Part shown: piece by piece, positions 17,773-24,975 of the stretch | How positions within the stretch are numbered: position 1 is the stretch's first letter | Layout: each line of letters opens with the position of its first letter | NCBI GenBank assembly: GCA_045642485.1 | Contig: JAZUIV010000016.1 | Coordinates: 1-64,000, forward strand | Reading direction: 5' to 3' | Source of the DNA: Cacconaster sp045642485 | Lineage (GTDB): Bacteria > Bacteroidota > Bacteroidia > Bacteroidales > UBA932 | DNA: 64,000 nt | Made by a program: the position numbers and the translations under genes | Notes under the pieces: model-generated | Told to the model about the DNA's origin: nothing | Database searches by the model: none | What the model saw: the letters and a program-made list of their open reading frames with translations, nothing else

Positions 17773-17862
17773 TTATCAAAAGCTCTTTAAAATTGAATTG
17801 AGGATTTCTAACAACTGGCATACCGGCTCCTTTCTTCCCGGAATTTGTCTTTAAAAATTGGA

Positions 17863-17932
17863 GGAATGATGTAAACTGCTCTATGTAAATTGCAAAAGAG
17901 GCGGTGACTTTCCGGTCACCGCCTCTTTTTGT
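17863..17932 (+). repeat. 70-bp direct repeat, copy 2 (duplicate of groL end plus terminator)
   Basis: Identical to 16048-16117, at an offset of 1815 bp. It carries a fossil of the final groL codons (GGA ATG ATG TAA) although no groL gene precedes it, so it is a duplication of the groL end. Confidence 0.95.
17894..17930 (+). terminator. Second copy of the groESL terminator
   Basis: Same perfect 13-bp stem and T run as 16079-16115. It ends transcription of the DUF4062 gene. A further unrelated inverted repeat follows at 17948-17957/17968-17977 (CAGACGGATG and CATCCGTCTG) between this terminator and the convergent SGNH gene. Confidence 0.9.
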
Positions 17933-17992
17933 TAAATTGGCTCCATACAGACGGATGGTTGACATTGCATCCGTCTGCAAGTCGACCCGCTT

Positions 17993-18682
17993 CTATTTCA
18001 CAGTTTCGCGGATGACGGGAAGTACAAGAGATTCCATAATGGCGTAGCCGTCAGGATTGGGGTGGACACCGTCCCCTGAAAGTTCCTCGCGCATACGGCT
18101 CCCGTCAGAAGAGACCATTGCGGAGAACCAGTCAACGTAAGGGATTCCGTTCTCATTCGCATACTCCTTTACCAGAGCATTGAGACTGCGCACCTTTGCC
18201 ATTGCATCCGTAATCTTCGGATTCCAGCCGAAGCCCCCGTGGGGAAGAGTGGAAGCAAGAATGACCCTGATGCCGTTGGCTTTCGCAATGTCGCACATTG
18301 TCTTGACGTTGCGGAAGGTCTGCTCCTCGCAGTATGCTCCGGTGTTCTCGGCTATGTCATTCGTCCCGTAGTTGAGAACAACGGCGTCGGGCTCGAGCTC
18401 GACCACATCGTTCCTGAAACGGAGCAGGAACTGATAACTTGTCTGACCGCTGATTCCACGGCCGATGAATCCGGGGATTGCAAAGAAATCGGGGCTCTTG
18501 CCGGGCCATCCGTCTGTGATGGAATCCCCATAAAAGATTACTCTGGCAACTCCTGCCTCGCGGGGTCCGAGATTCGCGTTGTCCTGCGCGTATCTCTCCT
18601 TTCCGAATGAGTCATTGAGTTGTGCGAAAGCCTGCGCACAGGCCAGCAACAGTGCGAAAAGTATGGCAAATGTTTTGTTCAT
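17993..18682 (-). CDS. Secreted SGNH/GDSL-family hydrolase
   Basis: 229 residues from the ATG at 18682, chosen because it begins a signal peptide (MNKTFAILFALLLACAQAFA); a longer frame to 18739 covers the promoter. The four SGNH blocks are present: GDSITDGW (Ser nucleophile), ISGQT (Gly), NYGTNDI (Asn) and DGVHPNPDGY (Asp, His). Such enzymes remove acyl groups from sugars or lipids in the periplasm or outside. The promoter box TAATTTTG lies at 18716-18709 on the minus strand, back to back with that of the M16 protease gene. Confidence 0.88.
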   Translation of the reverse strand: MNKTFAILFALLLACAQAFAQLNDSFGKERYAQDNANLGPREAGVARVIFYGDSITDGWPGKSPDFFAIPGFIGRGISGQTSYQFLLRFRNDVVELEPDAVVLNYGTNDIAENTGAYCEEQTFRNVKTMCDIAKANGIRVILASTLPHGGFGWNPKITDAMAKVRSLNALVKEYANENGIPYVDWFSAMVSSDGSRMREELSGDGVHPNPDGYAIMESLVLPVIRETVK

Positions 18683-18727
18683 AACAGGTGTTATAAAAAA
18701 AATATATTCAAAATTAAGATTTTTAAA

Positions 18728-18735
18728 TAACTTTG
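18728..18735 (+). promoter_or_regulatory. -7 promoter box of the M16 protease gene
   Basis: TAACTTTG, with a predicted transcription start near 18741 and a ~30-nt leader before the ATG at 18773. Confidence 0.5.
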
Positions 18736-18772
18736 TCAAGGTTACTGGATTCTGTTTTTACACACTTATAGT

Positions 18773-21583
18773 ATGAAAAGATTTTTCACTCTTTTCGCGG
18801 TGATTCTTACCGCCACACTGGCTTTCGGACAGCAGTCCCAGCCTATTCCCATTGATCCGGCAGTCCGCATAGGGCATCTGGACAACGGCCTCACCTATTA
18901 CATCCGCCACCACGAGGAGCCCAAGGGTCAGGCGAACTTCTACATTGCACAGAAAGTAGGTTCCATCCTGGAGGAAGAAGACCAGAGAGGTCTTGCTCAC
19001 TTCCTGGAGCATATGTGCTTCAACGGAACCGAACATTTCCCCGGCAACGGTGTAATCAAATACTGCGAGAGCATAGGCGTGAAGTTCGGGCAGAACCTCA
19101 ACGCCTATACCTCCATCGACGAGACCGTCTATAATATTGACAACGTGCCTGTAGCCACGGCACCCACCGCAATCGACTCCTGCCTGTGGATTCTTCACGA
19201 CTGGGCCGACGGTCTTCTGCTTGAGGACGATGACATCGACCACGAAAGGGGTGTCATCCACGAGGAATGGAGGACCCGTATGAATTCCGCAATGCTCCGT
19301 ATGTACGAGAAGATTCTTCCCGAGGTCTATCCGAACAACAAATACGGCCAGAGGATGCCTATCGGACTTATGTCAGTGGTTGACAACTTCCCTTACAAGG
19401 CCCTTCGCGACTATTATGAAAAATGGTACCGTCCCGACCAGCAGGGCATCGTAGTTGTCGGCGATATCGACGTGGATGCAGTCGAGGCGAAAATCAAGGA
19501 GATTTTCGGGACCATCGCAAAGCCCGAGAATCCCGCCGAAAGATATTATGTCCAGATTGAGGACAACGCCGAACCTATCGTAAGCATTGCGACCGACAAG
19601 GAACAATCCGTCGCAACCGCACTTATATTCTGCAAGCACGATGCTTATCCCAACGAGATGAAAGGCGATCTCAACTATCTGGTCTATACATACGCCCAGT
19701 ATGCGGCCCTGCTTATGATGAACAGCCGTATCTCCGAAATTCTTCAGAGTCCGGAACCTCCTTTCATTCAGGCCAGCATCGGAGATGACGATTTCTTCCT
19801 GTCAAAGACAAAGAAGGCCTGGACCGGTTCCGTGGCTTTCCCTGACGGAGGTTTCGAGAAAGGTCTGACCACGCTCTACCGCGAGATGCTCCGCGCAGTC
19901 CGCGGCGGTTTTACCGCAAGCGAATATGAGCGCGCGAAGGCCGAAATTCTCTCATACTACGAATCCCAGTACAATTCCCGCGAGAAGAGGAAGAGCGCAG
20001 AGTTCTGCAGCGAATATGTACGCCACTTCATCGACAATGAGCCTATCGCCGGCATAGAGAATATGTACGCCCTCACGCAGCAGGTGGTTCCTATGATTCC
20101 CGTGGAGGTCATCAACCAGATTGTGGCAACTTTCGTCGGAGAGGGCAACCTTGTGGTGGCTTGTATGCTTCCCGAAAGGGAGGGCGTCGTATGGCCGGAT
20201 GCACAGCAGGTCAAGGATATGCTCGCCTCCGTTGCAGCAGAGAACATCGAACCTTACGTGGATGCCGTTTCCAACGAACCCCTGATTTCCGAGATGCCGA
20301 AAGCCGGCAAGGTTAAGAAAGATGGCAAGGCTGCCTTCGGATATGAGAAATACACCCTCTCAAACGGTGCGACCGTCTATTTCAGACATACCGATTTCAA
20401 CAAGGATGAAATTCTGATGAGCGCCTTCAGTTACGGAGGCTCGTCACAATATCCGGAGCAGGAAGCCCCTGTCCTCAAGGCATTGTCAGGCTTGATGACA
20501 ATCGGAGGTGTGGGCAACTTCAACAGCACCGAACTCACCAAAGCTCTTTCGGGAAAGAACGTAGGTGTTTCCCCCTTTGTCAACTTCTATAAGGAAGGTC
20601 TCTACGCCAATTCCACTCCCAAGGACCTGGAGACTATGTTCCAGTTGACATATCTCTACTTCACCGCCCTCCACGAGGATCAGGATGCCTTCACCTCCTG
20701 GAAGACCCGTCAGAGCGCCTCCATTGCGAACCGTCAGGCCCAGCCTATGGCCGCATTCCAGGACACGCTTTCCACCACGATTTATGACCGTCCTGCAAGA
20801 GTGAAGGCAATGGATCTTCAGGATATGGAACAGATTGACTATGGCCGCGCCCTGGCAATCGCCCGTGAGCGTTTTGCCAATGCCGCTGACTTCACCTTCG
20901 TGATAACAGGTAATGTCGATGAGGCAACCCTGATTCCTTATCTTGAGAACTACATCGCATCCCTCCCTGCCACAAAGGCAAAGAAAGAGAAACCCAACTC
21001 TGACATTTTCGACTTCGCAAAGGGAGACAAGGCTGTCCTGTTCGAAAAGCCGATGGAAATCCCTATGGTCACCACCTGCTTCTTCGTAAACTCCGATGCT
21101 GAATACAACCTCAAGAACTCCCTGTCATACGACATCGCCCTCAACGCCCTGACCACTATTCTTCTCGAAGAAATCAGGGAGAAGGAAGGCGGTACCTACG
21201 GTATCGGTGCGTACGGTGAGATGGCCGGCTTCCCTGAAAAAGAGGCCTACTATCAGATCGCCTACCAAACCGACCCCGCTAAATATGAATATCTCAACGG
21301 ACGAATCCGCGAGATAGTTGCCAAGTTCGCAGCGGAAGGCCCGACAGACGAGCACCTTGCAAAAGCAAAGGAATTCTTCTTGAAGAACTGGAAGGAAAAC
21401 GTCACCGAGAACAGCTATTGGGCTGAATCATTGACGACATTGCTTGACAGCGGTGCAGATATGGACACTGATTACGAAAAGATTCTGAACTCCATCACCA
21501 AAGAGGACGCCCGTAAGGTCTTCGAGTCCATCGTGAAGCAGAACAACAACATTGAAGTGATTATGAAGGGCATCGCCAAATAG
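18773..21583 (+). CDS. M16-family zinc metalloprotease (insulinase/pitrilysin type)
   Basis: 936 residues with a signal peptide (about 1-20). The inverted zinc motif HFLEH is at residues 76-80 (His76, Glu79, His80), and the distal zinc Glu is probably in the HERGVIHEEW segment. A second M16 half without the zinc motif follows (from about 520), as in the two-halved pitrilysin family, with the FxxGG(T)YG-type substrate segment EKEGGTYGIGAYG near residue 800. It is a periplasmic peptide-degrading enzyme by family; the actual substrate is unknown. Confidence 0.92.
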   Translation: MKRFFTLFAVILTATLAFGQQSQPIPIDPAVRIGHLDNGLTYYIRHHEEPKGQANFYIAQKVGSILEEEDQRGLAHFLEHMCFNGTEHFPGNGVIKYCESIGVKFGQNLNAYTSIDETVYNIDNVPVATAPTAIDSCLWILHDWADGLLLEDDDIDHERGVIHEEWRTRMNSAMLRMYEKILPEVYPNNKYGQRMPIGLMSVVDNFPYKALRDYYEKWYRPDQQGIVVVGDIDVDAVEAKIKEIFGTIAKPENPAERYYVQIEDNAEPIVSIATDKEQSVATALIFCKHDAYPNEMKGDLNYLVYTYAQYAALLMMNSRISEILQSPEPPFIQASIGDDDFFLSKTKKAWTGSVAFPDGGFEKGLTTLYREMLRAVRGGFTASEYERAKAEILSYYESQYNSREKRKSAEFCSEYVRHFIDNEPIAGIENMYALTQQVVPMIPVEVINQIVATFVGEGNLVVACMLPEREGVVWPDAQQVKDMLASVAAENIEPYVDAVSNEPLISEMPKAGKVKKDGKAAFGYEKYTLSNGATVYFRHTDFNKDEILMSAFSYGGSSQYPEQEAPVLKALSGLMTIGGVGNFNSTELTKALSGKNVGVSPFVNFYKEGLYANSTPKDLETMFQLTYLYFTALHEDQDAFTSWKTRQSASIANRQAQPMAAFQDTLSTTIYDRPARVKAMDLQDMEQIDYGRALAIARERFANAADFTFVITGNVDEATLIPYLENYIASLPATKAKKEKPNSDIFDFAKGDKAVLFEKPMEIPMVTTCFFVNSDAEYNLKNSLSYDIALNALTTILLEEIREKEGGTYGIGAYGEMAGFPEKEAYYQIAYQTDPAKYEYLNGRIREIVAKFAAEGPTDEHLAKAKEFFLKNWKENVTENSYWAESLTTLLDSGADMDTDYEKILNSITKEDARKVFESIVKQNNNIEVIMKGIAK

Positions 21584-21607
21584 AGGCAGGATACCCTCAA
21601 AAAACCG

Positions 21608-21635
21608 CAGGCTCCGGATTAATCCCCGGAGCCTG
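21608..21635. terminator. Hairpin between convergent M16 and phosphoesterase genes
   Basis: CAGGCTCCGG (21608-21617) pairs perfectly with CCGGAGCCTG (21626-21635). Poly-A lies to its left and T-rich sequence to its right, so it can act as a bidirectional terminator. Confidence 0.8.
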
Positions 21636-21670
21636 TTGTTGTAAATATACCAATAGCCTGAAAAATATTC

Positions 21671-23101
21671 TTATTTCTTGGAATCCAGAGGCTTCTGCCA
21701 TTCGGAGAAGATAGGATTTCCCTTGCCTCCGTAACATTCGCAGGGGCGGACTACAAAACGGTATTCGTACATACCCGGAATTTCTTTCTTTGCGAAAACG
21801 CACTTGACTTCGTTGTCATCGTGGCTCTCTCCGTAGTAGCAATGGGCTGAATAGACGTGCTTGGTGCCGGCAACAGTGGTCAAATCAACGTAGCGCTGCT
21901 CAATCTGCACTTCATAGTCGAATGCTCTGACACCGGAGGTCCCGCTCTTCACTGCGGGGAAAGTAACCTCAATCTGCTCCGTTTCCGCACCATAGCGGTC
22001 CTTGCCCGTGAAAAATGGACTGAGAGAGACTTTCGCATCTTCTGCGAACTGCGGGAGGGGTGCCTTCCCGGCCATATTTTCGTAGGACAGCGGAGCATCT
22101 GTACCCTTGGGAAGAGGTATCACCCAATCCTCTCCGAGCGACTCGTCATAGTAGAACTCGCGGCGCTCGAAGGTGATGCGGTCGTCATAGACGGTCATAA
22201 CCATACCGTGGTGGCAGTAGTGTCCCTCAATTGAAGGCATCTGGCAGGGTACGTCACGGTCTTCTCCGTCCAGGGAAGAATTCTCTCGTCCGCCTATGGG
22301 GAGAACATAACGCAGAGATGCTGTTCCTATGCTCGTGAATTCACCCTGCCACAGGTCGCGCCCGTCCGTCAGGGGATTATGGGAGTGGCCGGAGAAGGCA
22401 ATCGCATTGGGGAAAGCATTGAGAGTCTCGGTCATTGCGCCATCGTCCTGACCCCACGTCCATTCGCCGTTGCAGGTATGAGCCAGATGAGCATGCTGTA
22501 TGTAGAAGAAAGGTTTTTCGCCCTTCAACTCAGCGGCGTGCGCCTTCACGAACTCGGGGGCTCCGCATTCCTGACGGTCGTTCTCGAACGACCAGTGGCA
22601 ACCGATGAATTTGTAACCCTTCACTTCCTTCATATATACCTGGGCGAAGTCCTCCTTGAAGTACTTCTTCCAGTTCTTCGCATAATCGGCACGGACGGGC
22701 CCCAGTTTGAGTTGTTCCGGGGGAAGTTCCCGATACCAGTCCTTACGGGTGTTGTCGAATGCATCGTGGTTTCCATAGACGAACACCTTCTCCACGTGGG
22801 AGCCGTCGGGGCGTCTGTCCTTGGGGAAAACGGCGTTCCAGGCGCGCGATATACGGAAAAGTTCGTAGGCGAGACCGTGGTCGGCCATATCGCCTGCTAC
22901 GATGACTCCATCGACCTCCTTGTCCCGGAAGTACTCCAACGCGTGACGGAACGACTCTTCCGACTCATCGTCACATACGTGGATATCGCTGAGCACGCCC
23001 ATCCGGAGATTGGGTTTGTCCTGCTGCGCGAATGACTGAAGATTGATGAATATGGCACATATCAGAACTGCCGTGAATTTCAATATTCCTTTCTTATCCA
23101 T
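21671..23101 (-). CDS. Secreted calcineurin-like metallophosphoesterase
   Basis: 476 residues with a signal peptide (about 1-25). Metallophosphoesterase blocks in order: GVLSDIHV (Asp, His), VIVAGDMADHG, VYGNHDAF and FSGHSHNPL. The C-terminal ~150 residues form a beta-rich domain typical of Bacteroidota secreted phosphoesterases. It probably hydrolyses phosphate esters or phosphodiesters outside the cytoplasm. Confidence 0.88.
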   Translation of the reverse strand: MDKKGILKFTAVLICAIFINLQSFAQQDKPNLRMGVLSDIHVCDDESEESFRHALEYFRDKEVDGVIVAGDMADHGLAYELFRISRAWNAVFPKDRRPDGSHVEKVFVYGNHDAFDNTRKDWYRELPPEQLKLGPVRADYAKNWKKYFKEDFAQVYMKEVKGYKFIGCHWSFENDRQECGAPEFVKAHAAELKGEKPFFYIQHAHLAHTCNGEWTWGQDDGAMTETLNAFPNAIAFSGHSHNPLTDGRDLWQGEFTSIGTASLRYVLPIGGRENSSLDGEDRDVPCQMPSIEGHYCHHGMVMTVYDDRITFERREFYYDESLGEDWVIPLPKGTDAPLSYENMAGKAPLPQFAEDAKVSLSPFFTGKDRYGAETEQIEVTFPAVKSGTSGVRAFDYEVQIEQRYVDLTTVAGTKHVYSAHCYYGESHDDNEVKCVFAKKEIPGMYEYRFVVRPCECYGGKGNPIFSEWQKPLDSKK

Positions 23102-23173
23102 AAGACCGATTGTTTTTAGTGTATCCTAAGGTACGGCCGGCATCAGCAACCGAACCGCAAGATAGAGCCAACT

Positions 23174-23689
23174 CTATCGGGGATTCCGGTCCCATACCAT
23201 CAACCCCGGCACGGGTCCCCAATAACCGGCCTCCGGATTCCCCCGGCTGTCGTCCACCTGCGGTATCTCTTCAGCGAAAGTGCGCTGTTCGAATTTACGG
23301 AACACTATCCCCGTCGCCTCCAGTTTCAGAAAACCCTTTTTTGTGGTTTTCAAAGTCATACCATTGGAGATTCTGACTGTTCCGTCAGTGAAGGTGTATC
23401 CATATGTGGAATCGTCCTGCGGACAGTAGAACAGTCCGTTGAAACCAGGAATCTCCAGACCGACCACTCCGTGGAACAAGTTCTGAACGCCGGTTTCCTT
23501 ATAAACGATGGCTGAGTTGTCATCCACGAAATGAAGGACACAATGAGGAATTCTGTTGTATTCCTTATCCAGACACCAATATCCCGTCAGGTCCTCCGCA
23601 GTGAGGACTTTGGGAGCAGAAACAGGTTGATGGGCCATCAGGCAGGCCGAAAAGAAGAGGCCGAAAACAATTGCACTCAAACGTTTCAT
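23174..23689 (-). CDS. Secreted protein of unknown function, lipocalin-like size
   Basis: 171 residues from the ATG at 23689 (signal peptide MKRLSAIVFGLFFSACLMAH); the longer frame to 23797 crosses the promoter. The mature part has a GYWCLDKEY start and alternating beta segments, resembling small lipocalin-like Bacteroidota proteins, but I do not recognise a specific family. A minus-strand -7 box TATCTTTG lies at 23715-23708, about 18 nt ahead of the start. Confidence 0.65.
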   Translation of the reverse strand: MKRLSAIVFGLFFSACLMAHQPVSAPKVLTAEDLTGYWCLDKEYNRIPHCVLHFVDDNSAIVYKETGVQNLFHGVVGLEIPGFNGLFYCPQDDSTYGYTFTDGTVRISNGMTLKTTKKGFLKLEATGIVFRKFEQRTFAEEIPQVDDSRGNPEAGYWGPVPGLMVWDRNPR

Positions 23690-23729
23690 ATCAGTCAGGT
23701 ATTTTGACAAAGATAAAAAAAACAATAAA

Positions 23730-23837
23730 ATGAAAATCAAAAAACTTTTGAGCGTCCTGATGCTCCTTGTAATGAAAGGAAAAGGGAATAAAATCATTAT
23801 ATTTGTGATTGATATCAGGACAGAACGATGGACGTAG
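23730..23837 (+). pseudogene. Remnant of a lipoprotein signal-peptide gene start
   Basis: An ATG frame of 35 codons begins MKIKKLLSVLMLLVM and then loses any signal-peptide sense. Its first ~45 bases are almost identical to the start of the lipocalin-like lipoprotein gene at 31290 (MKTKKLLSVLMLLVM); both contain CTTTTGAGCGTCCTGATGCT. It overlaps the start of the GHKL gene at 23828 by 10 bp. It looks like the stump left by recombination or deletion, though it could act as an upstream ORF. Confidence 0.7.
23798..23805 (+). promoter_or_regulatory. -7 promoter box of the GHKL/STAS-like pair
   Basis: TATATTTG, with predicted transcription start near 23811 and ATG at 23828. The box lies inside the remnant reading frame that starts at 23730. 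Confidence 0.45.
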
Positions 23838-24478
23838 CTTTTCTATTGAAGCAGTATTTCAGTGAAGATGAGGATGTCTCCATTGACGTATTTGACGCAC
23901 ACACGCTGAATGACGTGTATATACAGGTGTTGAATACGTTGACTTCTCATTTCGAAATAGAGGTAAGCATTCTGCAGTCATTGAGTTATTGTTTCTATGA
24001 AATGCTGGACAATGTACATATTCATTCCGGCAAACCTTTGGGGACGGCCATCACACACTTCGATAAAGAAAACAATGTGCTGAAAGTCCTTGTTGCCGAT
24101 GATGGCGTTGGAATAAGGGAATCTCTCTCAATGAATGAAAAATACAGGGCCTTATCGGAAGAGGAAGCATTGCGTATCTGCTTGCAGGACAGTGTGACAG
24201 ATGGCAAAGGGATGGGCTTTGGCCTATATGCGACGTCCAGACTGGTCAAGAATGCAGGATTGCGCTTCGTGCTTCATTCAGGAACCCATAAACTGATAGA
24301 AGAAAAGGGGCAGACATCAGTCTTTGACAATGGCTTGTGGCACGGAACGATAATTTATATGGAGATAAGTACATCACTGGATATAAATCCTAACGATGTC
24401 GTGGATAACCGTACAAGTATAGAAGAACAATATAACGAGTCGTTTATTGATACAGATGAGTTGGAGGCATTATGGTAG
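23828..24478 (+). CDS. GHKL-type ATPase, anti-sigma-kinase-like partner of the STAS-like protein
   Basis: 216 residues. The ATP-binding motifs of the Hsp90/histidine-kinase fold are intact: N box with Glu58 and Asn62 (FYEMLDNVHIH), G1 VADDGVGI (91-96) and G2 DGKGMGFGLYATSRLV (125-140). There is no dimerisation/phospho-His domain or receiver, so it resembles SpoIIAB/RsbW-type kinases rather than two-component kinases. It overlaps the DUF4325 gene by 7 bp. The pairing suggests a partner-switching signalling module, but the output is unknown. Confidence 0.75.
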   Translation: MDVAFLLKQYFSEDEDVSIDVFDAHTLNDVYIQVLNTLTSHFEIEVSILQSLSYCFYEMLDNVHIHSGKPLGTAITHFDKENNVLKVLVADDGVGIRESLSMNEKYRALSEEEALRICLQDSVTDGKGMGFGLYATSRLVKNAGLRFVLHSGTHKLIEEKGQTSVFDNGLWHGTIIYMEISTSLDINPNDVVDNRTSIEEQYNESFIDTDELEALW

Positions 24479-24780
24479 AATTCAAATTTTCGGACTTCGG
24501 GACCAATTTCGGGACAAGGGATATGGGAGCCCGAATCAGACAGCAGCTTCGCCCTCTTCTGGACGGGGATGAGAAAGTGATTTTGGATTTTTCTGGCGTA
24601 AATGTCGTAACCAATTCATTTGCTGACGAATGTATCGCGAAACTGTTGCTGGAGATGTCTTTGGACAATCTTAAAAAGCACACCACGTTCCGCGGTCTGA
24701 ATCCTCTGGCAGAACGTAGCATTCTCGTCGCCCTTCAAAGAAGATACAGGGTCTTGAAGCAATCCGCCGCTGATGTATAA
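24472..24780 (+). CDS. STAS-like DUF4325 protein
   Basis: 102 residues. The central VILDFSGVNVVTNSFADECI segment matches the STAS-like DUF4325 pattern, comparable with the DxSG region of anti-sigma antagonists; Ser49 sits where those are phosphorylated. It is translated with the GHKL ATPase (7-bp overlap). Its stop codon TAA lies in the first bases of the tRNA-Met-derived segment that starts at 24777, so the gene ends exactly at an attachment-like junction. Confidence 0.75.
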   Translation: MVEFKFSDFGTNFGTRDMGARIRQQLRPLLDGDEKVILDFSGVNVVTNSFADECIAKLLLEMSLDNLKKHTTFRGLNPLAERSILVALQRRYRVLKQSAADV

Positions 24781-24896
24781 TCAGGGGGTCGCAGGATCAT
24801 GCCCTGCTGGGACCACGCGAAAGCCCGACGCCTGTGCGCCGGGTTTTCTTGTTCTCCGTCACCTTTTGCCGGGGCGGGATTGCGAGTGGCGGGATG
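24777..24896 (+). repeat. 120-bp repeat, copy 1: 3' half of tRNA-Met plus downstream terminator
   Basis: 24777-24815 equals the last 39 nt of tRNA-Met (from the second anticodon base to the discriminator A). The tRNA terminator and the first part of a REP-like hairpin follow. The whole 120 bp is the exact reverse complement of 35444-35563. It lacks the 5' half, so it is not a tRNA gene. The form is that of a tRNA attachment-site remnant. Confidence 0.93.
24820..24850 (+). terminator. Copy of the tRNA-Met terminator
   Basis: Hairpin of CCCGACGC and GCGCCGGG around CTGT, followed by TTTTCTT. In this location it would terminate the GHKL/DUF4325 transcript. Confidence 0.7.
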
Positions 24897-24920
24897 GTGA
24901 AGGGCGGTTTTCAATCCCGC
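24889..24920. repeat. REP-like hairpin, copy A
   Basis: 32 nt: GCGGGAT, 18-nt loop, ATCCCGC. The loop reads GGTGAAGGGCGGTTTTCA and is shared with copy B except for the last base. The first 8 bases lie in the 120-bp repeat. A half-site GCGGGAT also occurs just before, at 24874-24880. Confidence 0.8.
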
Positions 24921-24940
24921 GACAGTTTCTTAAGGGTGAC

Positions 24941-24970
24941 TTGATGATTGTTCCAAGTTTGCTATCTTTG
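24941..24970 (+). promoter_or_regulatory. Promoter of the fucosidase gene
   Basis: TTG at 24941-24943 and TATCTTTG at 24963-24970 with 19-bp spacing match the Bacteroidota promoter well. The ATG follows 5 nt after the -7 box, so a leaderless transcript is predicted. Confidence 0.7.
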
Positions 24971-24975
24971 CAATT

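Noticed and set aside
16118..17862. Insertion sequence or integrative element with its own recombinase
   Set aside because: The only gene is the DUF4062 protein; no transposase or integrase motif is found, so only the repeat-bounded insertion is reported.
24777..24815. A second tRNA-Met gene
   Set aside because: Only the 3' 39 nt are present; the D arm, 5' acceptor strand and half the anticodon stem are missing.
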